Of a stretch of 64,000 nucleotides of DNA, positions 1-8,491 are shown piece after piece. Within the stretch, counting starts at the first letter, position 1. Each line of letters opens with the position of its first letter. The notes under the pieces are model-generated. The model was not told where the DNA came from and ran no database searches. It was given only the letters and a program-made list of their open reading frames with translations. The stretch spans positions 1-64,000 of the forward strand of contig NZ_JAERRF010000006.1 of assembly GCF_016741875.1 (NCBI RefSeq). The letters are read 5' to 3'. The stretch is from Streptomyces coffeae (GTDB lineage Bacteria; Actinomycetota; Actinomycetes; Streptomycetales; Streptomycetaceae). The position numbers were made by a program, and so were the translations under genes.

Positions 1-604
1 CGTCGGCTCCGAGCTTGTCCATCGCCCGGCGGGCGCCGAGGACGGCGGACCGCGCCTGCAACAGGTCCTGGGAGGTCTCCACCAGCAGCGCGTCCGTGCC
101 CCCGCCGATCAGCCCCTCGGCGCTCGCCTGATAGGCGTCACGCAGCGTGGTGTACGGCAGATGGCCCAGCGTCGGCAGCTTGGTGCCGGGGCCCATCGAG
201 CCCAGCACCCAGCGCTGCTGCCCGCTCTCCTCGGAGGAGCGGTCGGCGGCGTCGCGGGCGATACGGGCGCTGGCCTCGGACAGCTCGAAGACACGGTCGG
301 CGATGTCGTATTCGGCCAGCGCGGAGTAGTTGCCGCCGAAGGTGTTGGTCTTGATGCAGTCGACTCCCGCGTCCAGATAGGCGACGTGGACGGAGTCGAC
401 GAGGTCGGGACGGTTGACGCTGAGGACCTCGTTGCAGCCCTCCAGTCCGGTGAAATCCTCCATCGTCGGTTCCAGCGACTGGAGCATCGTGCCCGTGGCA
501 CCGTCGGCCACCACCACACGGCTCGCCAGCGCGTCGCGCAGGGCCTGCACTCGGGCGGAACGGGACGGACCGGAGACACCGGTGAGGACAGGGTTCGAGA
601 CCAT
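1..604 (-). CDS. metH: Methionine synthase, cobalamin-dependent (N-terminal part, runs off the left edge)
   Basis: About 201 N-terminal residues of the homocysteine-binding (Hcy methyltransferase) module are present; the 3' end lies outside the window. MetH transfers the methyl group of 5-methyl-tetrahydrofolate to homocysteine via methylcobalamin in the cytoplasm. Seen: DGATGTMLQ near residue 34, NEVLSVNRPD, the strand VDCIKTNTFGGN and GSMGPGTKLP, in the usual order for this barrel. The zinc-binding cysteines and the folate, B12 and activation domains would lie beyond position 1. The ATG at 604 has GGAGAG about 4 bases upstream. A stand-alone homocysteine S-methyltransferase is possible, but the N-terminal pattern is that of MetH. 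Confidence 0.9.
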   Translation of the reverse strand, partial: MVSNPVLTGVSGPSRSARVQALRDALASRVVVADGATGTMLQSLEPTMEDFTGLEGCNEVLSVNRPDLVDSVHVAYLDAGVDCIKTNTFGGNYSALAEYDIADRVFELSEASARIARDAADRSSEESGQQRWVLGSMGPGTKLPTLGHLPYTTLRDAYQASAEGLIGGGTDALLVETSQDLLQARSAVLGARRAMDKLGAD

Positions 605-718
605 GAGGCTCTCCTGCGGTTGCGACGGCTGTCGGCTTGGCTGCTGCCGGGAAGACCGGCAGACATGACACAACCGTACTCGTAGTCACCGTTCCGGGAC
701 TCCTGAACCGAGAATCCA

Positions 719-761
719 CCGGTGACACCGGACACGTTCGGGCGAGTGGAGTTGCGTGTCC
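719..761. terminator. Inverted repeats between the FGE-like gene and metH
   Basis: GGACACG at 730-736 pairs with CGTGTCC at 755-761, and the short palindrome CCGGTGACACCGG lies at 719-731. They follow the stop of the FGE-like gene at 774 and precede metH. This is a plausible terminator or 5'-leader structure. I saw no cobalamin or SAM riboswitch consensus here. Confidence 0.3.
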
Positions 762-773
762 CGGGATGGCCGG

Positions 774-1535
774 TTACGCGGACCGCCGGGCGCGGGCGGG
801 GTGGGTGAGCAGCACCCGGAAGCCGATGTACGGCACGGTGGTCAGCTCATCGGCGGTGAAGACGGCCGCGTTCTCGAAGCTCTCCGGATTGCGCACCGTG
901 TACGCCCCGCCCTTGATGACCCGCGAACCGAGGCCATCACCCGTTGGGGTGGTCAGCTCATCGTCGCACCATTCGAAAACATTTCCGGTCATGTCCCGCA
1001 GGCCGAAGGCGTTGGCCGGAGTGGCCCCGACCGGGCGGGGACCGCTCGCCTGCGGTGCGTAGGTCGCGCGGTCGAACTCGTCCCCGAGCGACCAGCGCAG
1101 ACGCTCCGGCCCTGCCGCCGCGTAGCTCCACTCGGCGGCCGAGGGGAGGCGGCAGTGCGCTCCGGTCCGGACCGTGAGCCAGTCGCAGTACGCGACCGCG
1201 CCGCGCCAGGTCACCCCGGTCACCGGCAGCACGCTGAGCTCCTCGTCGAGAGCCACCGTGCCGGAGAGGGTGGCCCGCAGTCCGGTGCCGTGGTCCGCCG
1301 GGAAGGCGTGCAGTTCGGGCCGGGGCTTCTCAAGCAGGCCCTGGGCCACCAGATAGTGCCAGTACTGCCCGACGGTGGTCGGGAGGACGGCGAGGCGGAA
1401 CCCGGGCGTTCGTGTCGGAGTCCTGGCGGAGGACGGCAGTTCGCCCGCCGGGACCTCGGCGAAGGACGGCATGGCATCCGGTGGCGCCGCGTCGATGGCC
1501 CCGGGTCGCGGAGGGAAGCGGTCGGACGTGGTCAT
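774..1535 (-). CDS. SUMF1/FGE-fold protein, second copy (function unknown)
   Basis: A 253-residue protein of the formylglycine-generating-enzyme (SUMF1) fold. Seen: a VTWRGAVAYCDWL segment, the LPSAAEWSYAA motif, FGLRDMTGNVFEWCDD, and the C-terminal GGAYTVRN...IGFRVL core. Real FGEs bind copper through two cysteines close after GGS(F/Y); here that stretch (RNPESFENAAVF) has none, so sulfatase-activating activity is not expected. Relatives of the fold act as non-heme iron sulfoxide synthases (EgtB type) or oxidoreductases (PvdO type), but no DinB domain is attached. The ATG at 1535 overlaps the upstream FGE-like stop (ATGA), so the two are probably translated together and may work as a pair. 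Confidence 0.75.
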   Translation of the reverse strand: MTTSDRFPPRPGAIDAAPPDAMPSFAEVPAGELPSSARTPTRTPGFRLAVLPTTVGQYWHYLVAQGLLEKPRPELHAFPADHGTGLRATLSGTVALDEELSVLPVTGVTWRGAVAYCDWLTVRTGAHCRLPSAAEWSYAAAGPERLRWSLGDEFDRATYAPQASGPRPVGATPANAFGLRDMTGNVFEWCDDELTTPTGDGLGSRVIKGGAYTVRNPESFENAAVFTADELTTVPYIGFRVLLTHPARARRSA

Positions 1536-2371
1536 CCGCGGCGCACCACCCGGAAGCCGTAGACCTCGCACCGGGTGTCCTCATGCGCGGCCATCCGGCT
1601 CGCGGGCCCGATGGTGTCCGCCGGATCGGCGAACGAACCGCCCCGCACCACCCGGAAGGCACCCCGGGACGCACCGGTGGGGTTGCGGAGGGGGCCGGAT
1701 CCGGGCACATAACTGCCGAAGCGGTCGTGGCACCACTCGCGTACGTTGCCCAGCATCTGGTACAGCCCGGCCGCGTCGGGAGAGAGGCTCGCCACCGGCA
1801 CGGGCGCGGGCGCGCCCGGCAGGAAGTTGCCCGCCAGCGTCTCGCCCGCCCGCAGCGCACGGCACATCGGCCCGGCGTTCTCCGCGTTGCACTCCTCGGG
1901 CCCCGGACGTGTGCCGTCCGGTCGGCCGTCCCGGCAGGCCGCTTCCCATTCGGCCTCGGTGGGCAGCCGGTAGCCGTCCCGGCCGAGGCCGGCGGTGCGT
2001 GCCCCGAGGTTGTACACCGGACGCAGTCCCTCCAGGCGTGAGAGCCAGTTGCAGTAGGCCGCCGCGCCCCAGTAGCTGATCTGAATCATGGGGAACTCGT
2101 CGCAGCCCGGGCGGAGTTCGAACCCGGCCGCCCTGCTGACGATGAACGCCGGATCGATGCAGTCGATCTGTGTGTGATCCAGGTCAAGGGGTGCGTCCCG
2201 CAGGAACGCGAGGAAATCCGCGGCGCTGACACACCGGTCGGCGAGCTGGAAGGAGTCGATCTCCACCTCGTGCAAAGGCTCCGCGTGATGGGCCGGGTGC
2301 GGCGATCCGACCGTGAACCGGCGGCCGGGAAACCCGATCATGGCAAAGGTTCGGTGTACCACGCCGTGCAC
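1532..2371 (-). CDS. SUMF1/FGE-fold protein, first copy (function unknown)
   Basis: About 279 residues with the full SUMF1 layout: FPGRRFTVGSPHP at the N-terminus, ISYWGAAAYCNWL, YRLPTEAEWEAAC, LYQMLGNVREWCHDRF and RVVRGGSFADP...YGFRVVRRG at the end. The copper-binding cysteine pair of authentic FGE is missing after GGSF. The start is uncertain: TTG 2386, GTG 2371 (preceded by a G-rich stretch) and ATG 2341 are all possible; 2371 is taken here. It is coupled by ATGA to the second FGE-like gene and transcribed divergently from the acyl-adenylating enzyme. Reaction and substrate cannot be read from sequence. Confidence 0.75.
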   Translation of the reverse strand: MHGVVHRTFAMIGFPGRRFTVGSPHPAHHAEPLHEVEIDSFQLADRCVSAADFLAFLRDAPLDLDHTQIDCIDPAFIVSRAAGFELRPGCDEFPMIQISYWGAAAYCNWLSRLEGLRPVYNLGARTAGLGRDGYRLPTEAEWEAACRDGRPDGTRPGPEECNAENAGPMCRALRAGETLAGNFLPGAPAPVPVASLSPDAAGLYQMLGNVREWCHDRFGSYVPGSGPLRNPTGASRGAFRVVRGGSFADPADTIGPASRMAAHEDTRCEVYGFRVVRRG

Positions 2372-2402
2372 TTCTGCACCCCCCAAATGCCTTGCAACAG
2401 TG

Positions 2403-2416
2403 GTCAGTTCACTGAC
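2403..2416. promoter_or_regulatory. Inverted repeat in the divergent FGE-like / ligase promoter region
   Basis: GTCAGT-TC-ACTGAC is a perfect 6-2-6 inverted repeat in the short gap between the divergent FGE-like and ligase genes. It is a candidate operator for an unknown regulator; none is encoded adjacent. Confidence 0.35.
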
Positions 2417-2520
2417 TCAACCTGGTCAACATCGTGTCAGGGCGGGCAGGAGTGGAGCAAGCCCCGCAGAGCGGGTCAGGACCGTACCCGTGCGGACGGA
2501 TGCTCATTATCATCGCCCCA

Positions 2521-4113
2521 ATGAGGATCTCTTCCGTGTGCACGGTCGAAGCGCTCGTCAACTCCGCTGCGGGACAGTTCGGTTCACATCCCGCTGTGCA
2601 GGACGACCACCGGTCATGGAGCTTCCACGAGCTGCGTGACACCGCGGCCGCCACCGCCGCGGCGCTGCGGCGGGCCGGTGTGCGGCGGGGCGACCGGGTG
2701 GGCGTCTGTATGGCGAAGAGCGCGGAGCAGGCGGTGGCCGTCCTTGGTGTGCTGCTCGCCGACGCGACCCTGGTCCCCGTGCTGCCGAAGCTCAGGCGCG
2801 AGGGCGTGGCCCATATCGTCGGCGACTCCGGGATGCGTCTGATGATCACCGACGAGGCCCGTGCCCGGGAGGTCATCGATGCGGTGCCCGACCTTCCGCT
2901 GCTGTACGGCCAGGAGGCCGAGGTCGATCCGGAACTGATGCTGCCGCGGCTTCGCACACAGCGGTACAGCTCCACCGCGGGAGCGTCCATCGGATCCGAT
3001 GTGGCGGCCATCATCTATTCGTCGGGGTCGACCGGACGCCCCAAGGGCATCATGATCACCCACCGCAACATCACCGACGGCGCCCGGATCACCGCCGACT
3101 ACCTCGGCACCCGCGCCGACGACCGGATCGGAAGTCTGCTCTCCCTCAACTTCGACTATGGGCTCAACCAGTTGTGGCAGGCACTGCTCACCGGCGCCTG
3201 TCTGTGCCTGCATGAACTGGTCTTCCCCGCCGACGCCTTCCGCTTCCTGTCCGAACAGCGGATCACCGTGCTTCCCGTCATGCCCGTGATCATCACGCGG
3301 CTGTTCGATCCCCGGCTGCTGCGCCGGCGGCCCTCGTACGATCTGTCCTCGGTGCGCTATGTGTCGACGTCCGGGGGAGCGGTCTCCCAGCGGATGCTGG
3401 ATGAACTGGCGGCAACCTTCCCGGCGGCGCGGGTTTTCCTCATGTACGGGCTGACCGAGGCGTTCCGCTCGACATATCTGGATCCGGATCAGCTCACCAA
3501 GCGGCCGCACTCCATCGGCAAGGCGATTCCCGATGTGGAGATCCTGGTGCTCGACGAGGAACTGCGCGAGGTCGGCCCCGGGGAGCCCGGAGAACTGGTG
3601 CACCGCGGCGGCTGTGTGAGCAAGGGGTACTGGAACGCGCCCGAGGCCACGGCCGCCAGGTTCCGCACCCTGCCGCAGTACCCGGGGGAGCGGGTGGTGT
3701 TCAGTGGTGACATCGTGACCAGGGACGACGAAGGCTACCTCTACTTCGGCGGACGCCGGGACGCCATGATCAAGACATCGGGTTTCCGGGTCAGCCCGAC
3801 CGAGGTCGAGGACATCGCGGTCCGCTTCCCGGAGATCGGGGCCTGTGCCGCCGTCGGTGTGCCCCGTGTCGAGATCGGTGAGGACATCGCCCTGTTCTAC
3901 TCGGCCACCGGGCCGGTGGCCGAGGCCGAGTACCGCCACTTCCTCACGGAGCGGCTGCCCTCGCACATGGTGCCCCGCCACCTCTGGCAGCGCGAGACAC
4001 TGCCGTCGACCGGCAACGACGGCAAGATCGACCGCCAGGCGCTGGTGGCCGAAGCCGTCGGCCTCCTCCGGCAGGCGGGGACCGAGGTCAGCCGTCCTGC
4101 GGAGGACGGCTGA
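2521..4113 (+). CDS. AMP-forming acyl/amino acid-adenylating ligase
   Basis: A 530-residue member of the ANL superfamily, which activates a carboxylate as its acyl-AMP and passes it to CoA or a carrier protein. Seen: phosphate loop YSSGSTGRPKG at about 166-176, YGLTEAF near 302, the hinge region SGDIVTRDDEGYLYFGGRRD, KTSGFRVSPTEVE, and the catalytic lysine in NDGKIDR near the end. The domain pattern resembles ligases annotated as exosortase-associated or PKS-associated acyl-CoA ligases; no carrier protein is encoded nearby. TATCAT at 2508-2513 sits about 7 bases before ATG 2521, which suits a leaderless transcript; ATG 2500 is an alternative start. The last 26 bases overlap the radical SAM gene. 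Confidence 0.85.
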   Translation: MRISSVCTVEALVNSAAGQFGSHPAVQDDHRSWSFHELRDTAAATAAALRRAGVRRGDRVGVCMAKSAEQAVAVLGVLLADATLVPVLPKLRREGVAHIVGDSGMRLMITDEARAREVIDAVPDLPLLYGQEAEVDPELMLPRLRTQRYSSTAGASIGSDVAAIIYSSGSTGRPKGIMITHRNITDGARITADYLGTRADDRIGSLLSLNFDYGLNQLWQALLTGACLCLHELVFPADAFRFLSEQRITVLPVMPVIITRLFDPRLLRRRPSYDLSSVRYVSTSGGAVSQRMLDELAATFPAARVFLMYGLTEAFRSTYLDPDQLTKRPHSIGKAIPDVEILVLDEELREVGPGEPGELVHRGGCVSKGYWNAPEATAARFRTLPQYPGERVVFSGDIVTRDDEGYLYFGGRRDAMIKTSGFRVSPTEVEDIAVRFPEIGACAAVGVPRVEIGEDIALFYSATGPVAEAEYRHFLTERLPSHMVPRHLWQRETLPSTGNDGKIDRQALVAEAVGLLRQAGTEVSRPAEDG

Positions 4114-5137
4114 TCAGCTGGGGCATGGGCAGCAGGGTGACCGACGGCTTGTCGGCCTTCTTGCCCTGCACATCGAGGTGGCGGAAACAGGAGAACGTCG
4201 CTTCCTCGTGCTTGCTCCGCACGAATTCCTGCAACTTCTCGCTTTCTTCGTAGATGCGCAGCAGAGGGGTGTCGAAGATGTTGCCGATCACCTCGGGCGC
4301 GCCCAGTTCGCAGATCAGCACATCGCCGTTGGAGTGCAGATGGAGCTGGGCCTTGCCCTCGATACAGCTGGCGTAGATGACCCCCGGATCGCGCAGCAGC
4401 GGCTGGAGGCGCTTCCAGGATTCGCTGTCCGGCCGGAAATAGGCGGACAGACAGCTGAAGAAGATCGTGGTCCGAGGGTCGCGCGCGGTCACCAGTCGGG
4501 TGATGGCATCACAGATGGCGCCGGAGGAGAGGGTGTTCTCATAGCCCTGATGAACGCCAGGGATCTCCATCTGGATTTCATGTTTGCGCACCCCGAGATC
4601 CGCGGCGAATCGATGCACATCGGTCATGCGGTCGCGGGTTTCATCAAACAAGATCGTCTCAACGACCGTGTCGATCGAGGACGAGGCCACCGAGCGGGCG
4701 ATCGCCTTGACGATCTTCGGGAACATCTTCTCGGTGACCTTGTAGAACGCCGAATGGCTCTCCGCGTCGGTGTGGTTGAGGGAGAAGTGCAGCACACCCA
4801 GACCGGCCGCTTCCAGCCGGTCGAACTTCTCGTCCGTCAGCAGCGTGCCGTTGGAGTTGATCTGGGTGTGGATCCCCTTCTCGGAGCAGTAGGCGACGAT
4901 GCTTTCGCAGAGGTCGAACTCAAGGAGCACCTCGCCACCGGAAAGTTTGACCCGCTCCAGGTCTGGGAGGGTTTCGACGGTCTGCTTCACCTCGTCCAGC
5001 GAGAGGATGCGGCGCTCCTGGAGATCGTAGGCGCCGCAGTAGGAACACCGGAAGTTGCACCGAGAGGTGACGCCAATCTCGATCGAGCGCAACGTGCCGA
5101 ATCCGGCCTTGCTCTTCTCGATCGACTTGAATGACAT
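4088..5137 (-). CDS. Radical SAM enzyme with C-terminal auxiliary-cluster region
   Basis: 349 residues. The canonical 4Fe-4S motif CNFRCSYC (C27, C31, C34) and SGGEVLL at 66-72 identify a radical SAM barrel. Later cysteines at about 258 and 276 (around the LHLHSNGDVLIC segment) and 317 resemble a twitch/SPASM-type auxiliary cluster, as in peptide-modifying and MoaA-like enzymes. Start ATG 5137 has GGGGGGA just upstream; a longer form would run into non-conserved arginine-rich sequence. It converges on and overlaps the acyl ligase gene, so both may belong to one locus with the FGE-like pair. No obvious precursor peptide was found beside it. The substrate is unknown. Confidence 0.85.
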   Translation of the reverse strand: MSFKSIEKSKAGFGTLRSIEIGVTSRCNFRCSYCGAYDLQERRILSLDEVKQTVETLPDLERVKLSGGEVLLEFDLCESIVAYCSEKGIHTQINSNGTLLTDEKFDRLEAAGLGVLHFSLNHTDAESHSAFYKVTEKMFPKIVKAIARSVASSSIDTVVETILFDETRDRMTDVHRFAADLGVRKHEIQMEIPGVHQGYENTLSSGAICDAITRLVTARDPRTTIFFSCLSAYFRPDSESWKRLQPLLRDPGVIYASCIEGKAQLHLHSNGDVLICELGAPEVIGNIFDTPLLRIYEESEKLQEFVRSKHEEATFSCFRHLDVQGKKADKPSVTLLPMPQLISRPPQDG

Positions 5138-5398
5138 GATTCCCCCCGCATGGTCGTCCGAAAGCCTGAACGCCTGGATCACGCACGGTCGCAGCATAGG
5201 TACGCCGCACATCCGTCGACAAGCCCCCTTACGGGCGACCCGCATCCGCTCAACTCCGCCTTTTCAAGGTCAGGTTGGGTGGTCGTTGACAGAATCACCG
5301 ACGGGTCGGTGATCTGTGTTTCCACCGGGAACTGAAAGGAGTGACGCGCGGGATGTACAGGGGCTCATGGGCCCTTGTGTCGCCGGGGTCGCTCCGCG
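5138..5398. other. Intergenic region upstream of the radical SAM gene
   Basis: 261 bases between the radical SAM start and the end of the small membrane protein gene. It should hold the radical SAM promoter. I see no convincing small coding sequence, operator or hairpin in it. Confidence 0.4.
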
Positions 5399-5548
5399 TC
5401 AGTCCTTGAGGAACAAGTGCAGCAGCGTGACTACGCCGACACCGACCAGGAGCGCGGTTCCGAACGAGGGGTGCTCGAAGGCGACGTACACGGTGACGCT
5501 GCCCACCAGCAGCAACAGCGCCATCCGCTGGTCCATGTGACCGTTCAT
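5399..5548 (-). CDS. Small single-pass membrane protein
   Basis: 49 residues starting MNGHMDQRM, then two closely spaced hydrophobic stretches (ALLLLVGSVTVYVAF and ALLVGVGVVTLLHLFL) ending LKD. GGGAGGA lies about 10 bases before the ATG, supporting a real gene. No domain is recognised; such short hydrophobic proteins are common between Streptomyces regulators. It lies just downstream of, and on the same strand as, the LAL regulator gene. Confidence 0.55.
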   Translation of the reverse strand: MNGHMDQRMALLLLVGSVTVYVAFEHPSFGTALLVGVGVVTLLHLFLKD

Positions 5549-5689
5549 GAGCCGAAGTCCTCCCGAGGCGTACGGCCCGCCCATGGTGTCGGCGGTGCCT
5601 GGTAGCAGGGGAGAGCCGGGCCCGGCGGGATCATTACGCGGGTTCGGCACCCGATGGTGTGTGATGCCCGTCACATGCGGCGTGGGTGT

Positions 5690-8380
5690 CTACACCCGGC
5701 AGTTCACGCGGGCGGACGATGCCTCGACCAGATCGCGGAGTTGGGAGCGGGCGGTCACACCCAGCTTGGGGAAGCTGCGGTAGAGGTGTGAGCCGACGGT
5801 GCGCGGCGAGAGAAAGAGCCGTTCGCCGATCTCACGGTTGCTCAGCCCCTGCGCGGCCAGCCGGATGATGTGCTGCTGCTGCGGGCTCAGAGAGGTCAGC
5901 GCGTCCGGGGCGGTGGGCGCGGAGTCGACCCCGGCGGCCCGGAGTTCGGCGTGGGCGCGGTCGATCCAGGGGCGGGCGCCGAGGCGGCGGAAGGTTTCCA
6001 GCGCGGTGTTCAGCGCGGTCCGGGCCTCGGTGATGCGATGGCGGCGGCGCAGCCATTCGGCGTGGTCCAGCAGGATCTGCGCGCGTTCGAAGGGCCATTG
6101 GCCGCCCGCGGGATCGGCGAGCGCCGCGTCGAAGTGCGGCTCGGCCAGCGACGGTTCGAGCAGCGCACGGGCACGGTGGAGGAGGATCTGCATCCGCGGC
6201 GACGCGTCGCCGGCGAGCCGTTCGGCGGTGCGTTCCACGATGGCGGTGGCTTCGGCGCCGTGGCCGGTACGTACGGCGGCGGCGGCGAGTTCGGCGAGCC
6301 CGGCGCGGGAGCACGCGTAGTGGACGGGGTCGCCGTCGGCCGTGAACAGCAGCCGGAACTGCTCGTACGCGCTCGCCTGGTCGCCGGAGGCGACCGCGGC
6401 CATGCCCAGCGCCCAGCGGGCGCGGACGGCGACCGCACGGCTGCGGTGCGGATCGACGAGCGTCAGCGCGCCCTCGGCGGCATCACGGGCCTCGGCGGGG
6501 TGTCCGGTGAGTGCCAGAGCGGCGGCGTCCAGCGACCGTACGGCGGCGTTGAGGTGCGGAAGTCCGACCCCGGCGGAGGCGGTGTTCGCGGCGGCGAGCC
6601 TGGCCTGCGCCCAGAGTCCGTGGTCCAGATACGCCCACCCCGCCGAACAGCCCAGCCCGGTGGGCAGGTCGCCGCGCAGCCGCCAGCGGTGCAGCGCGTC
6701 GTCGAAGATCTGTACCGCGAGCGCGGTCTCGTCGAGCAGCCAGGCCATGGCGCCGAGCGAGGTGAGCAGGGCGGGGTCGTCGCCCGCCCGCTCCACCAGC
6801 GCCGGGATTGCCGCCACCCGCTCCGATCTGCGCTCGGTGGGGTCGGTCACGGTGAGGGTCCACGGATCGTCCTGCGCCTGTGCCCGTACGGCGAGCCGGT
6901 GTTCCTCGTCGCCGGAGTAGAAACCGGCCACGGACGCCGTGGCGATCGCGATCCGGTGCAGACCCGGGGCTTCCGCCGCTCGCAGCAGCGAGGACAGCGC
7001 GGTGGTGTGCTCGGCGGTCAGCGTCAGCACCTGTCCGACCCGCAGTGACGCCTCCGCCGCAAGGGCCGGGTCGTCGGTCAGCGCCACGGCCCGCGCGGCG
7101 AGTTGACGCACCCAGCGGGGCTGCCCGGCGGTGGCCGCCGCACCGGCGGCGGCCACCAGGCGGCGGGCGCGGTCGTGCTCGTCGGGGCTCAGCTCCGCGG
7201 CGCGTTCCAGTGTGGTGGCGGCCGCGGTGTAGCCGCCGCGCTCCCGGGCCCTGACCGCGGACTCCTCCAGCGCGGCGGCGATCTCCTCGTCCGGCCCCTC
7301 CGCGGCGGCGGCCAGATGCCAGGCGCGGCGGTCGGGTTCGGCGGTGAGCGAGTCGGCGAGGAGGCGGTGTGCCTGCCGCCTGGCGGCCAGCGGTACGGAG
7401 TGGTAGACGGCGGACCTGATGAGCGGATGCCGGAAGCGGGCACGCCGGCCGGTGCCCCCGCCGGTGATCCTCAGCAGCCCGGCGGCCTCGGCCGGGGCCA
7501 GATCCTCGATCCGGCCCGCCACCGCCCGGTCGTCCGCCGCCACCAGGAGCAGCGCCTGCCGGGTGGCTTCGGGCAGGGCGTCGAGATCGCCGGCGAAAAC
7601 CCGCATCAGCCGGTCGGTGGGCGGCAGCAGCTCCTCGTCGGCGGTGTCCGTGCCACAGGCGCCGTGAGCACGGGCCAGTTCGACCAGGGCCAGGGGATTT
7701 CCGGCGGCCTGGTCGAGGATGCGCAACCGGCGGCTGCCGGTGGGCGGATGCGGCTGCCGGTCCAGCAGGAGTCCCGCGGCGGTGGCGTCCAGCGGCCCCA
7801 GCGGAAGGGTGGGAAAGCCGGGGAGCGGTGCGGTGGTCCCGGCCCCGCCTGGTGTGCCGTCGCCCGTGAGATCCCTGGTCCCGGCGAGCACGGCGAGGGG
7901 TTCGTCGTGGATGCGGCGGGCGGCGAAGGCGAGCGTTTCCAGTGAGCCGCTGTCGATCCACTGCACATCGTCGACGACCACGAGGAGGGGTGCGCGGTGG
8001 GCGAGGTCGGAGAGCAGTGCGAGGAGCGCGACGCCGAGCAGCAGCCGGTCGGGTGGACGGGGCGTGGCCGGTTCGTCGGGGCCGGGGCTCATGTCCCCCG
8101 GACCTGCGTCCCCCAGGCCCACCGCACCCAGCAGCGCCGACCGCTGCCGCTCGGGCAGCCGGGCCGTTTCGCCGAGCACCGGCCGCAGCAGTTGGTGCAG
8201 GCCCGCGAACGGCAGATCCGCCTCGCTCTCGCTGCCCGTCATCCGCAGCACCTGGCCACCGTGCCGGTCTGCCGCCAGCCCGAGCAGCGTGCTCTTGCCC
8301 GCGCCCGGTTCTCCCGTCACGATGAGCACACCGCTGGTCAGCCCGAGCACGGCCGCGCTCTCGCTCTCCCGCCCGACCAT
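5690..8380 (-). CDS. LuxR-family transcriptional regulator of the large ATP-binding (LAL/MalT-like) type
   Basis: 896 residues. An N-terminal ATPase module has Walker A GEPGAGKST at residues 23-31 and Walker B LLVVVDDVQWID near 115. A long alanine-rich helical middle resembles TPR arrays. The C-terminus is a LuxR helix-turn-helix (LSPQQQHIIRL, GLSNREIGERLFLSPRTVGSHL). LAL regulators are large ATP-dependent activators, often of secondary metabolism or sugar use. ATG 8380 (MVGRESESAA) is the usual start for this family; the open frame continues upstream but without homology. The gene is divergent from the MBL-fold hydrolase and carboxylesterase genes, which are possible targets. The 111-base gap should contain both promoters. 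Confidence 0.9.
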   Translation of the reverse strand: MVGRESESAAVLGLTSGVLIVTGEPGAGKSTLLGLAADRHGGQVLRMTGSESEADLPFAGLHQLLRPVLGETARLPERQRSALLGAVGLGDAGPGDMSPGPDEPATPRPPDRLLLGVALLALLSDLAHRAPLLVVVDDVQWIDSGSLETLAFAARRIHDEPLAVLAGTRDLTGDGTPGGAGTTAPLPGFPTLPLGPLDATAAGLLLDRQPHPPTGSRRLRILDQAAGNPLALVELARAHGACGTDTADEELLPPTDRLMRVFAGDLDALPEATRQALLLVAADDRAVAGRIEDLAPAEAAGLLRITGGGTGRRARFRHPLIRSAVYHSVPLAARRQAHRLLADSLTAEPDRRAWHLAAAAEGPDEEIAAALEESAVRARERGGYTAAATTLERAAELSPDEHDRARRLVAAAGAAATAGQPRWVRQLAARAVALTDDPALAAEASLRVGQVLTLTAEHTTALSSLLRAAEAPGLHRIAIATASVAGFYSGDEEHRLAVRAQAQDDPWTLTVTDPTERRSERVAAIPALVERAGDDPALLTSLGAMAWLLDETALAVQIFDDALHRWRLRGDLPTGLGCSAGWAYLDHGLWAQARLAAANTASAGVGLPHLNAAVRSLDAAALALTGHPAEARDAAEGALTLVDPHRSRAVAVRARWALGMAAVASGDQASAYEQFRLLFTADGDPVHYACSRAGLAELAAAAVRTGHGAEATAIVERTAERLAGDASPRMQILLHRARALLEPSLAEPHFDAALADPAGGQWPFERAQILLDHAEWLRRRHRITEARTALNTALETFRRLGARPWIDRAHAELRAAGVDSAPTAPDALTSLSPQQQHIIRLAAQGLSNREIGERLFLSPRTVGSHLYRSFPKLGVTARSQLRDLVEASSARVNCRV

Positions 8381-8491
8381 GGTCACCGTCCGACTGTATC
8401 CCGCACCGCGACCCGCGAGGTCCGACTGCATGCGGCAGGTGCAGTCAGGTGACCGATACCGCCGCGGTCGAGCGCGCCGCATGCTGGGGAC

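Noticed and set aside
605..773. Riboswitch (cobalamin or SAM) in the metH leader
   Set aside because: Some hairpin potential exists, but I could not find the B12-box or a SAM-class core; the best repeat fits a terminator of the upstream gene.
2614..3981. Long minus-strand open frame opposite the acyl ligase
   Set aside because: It is antisense to a gene with clear ANL motifs and shows only composition-driven residues; typical high-GC shadow frame.
5138..5398. Precursor peptide for the radical SAM enzyme
   Set aside because: No small frame with a good ribosome site and a conserved-looking core was visible on either strand.
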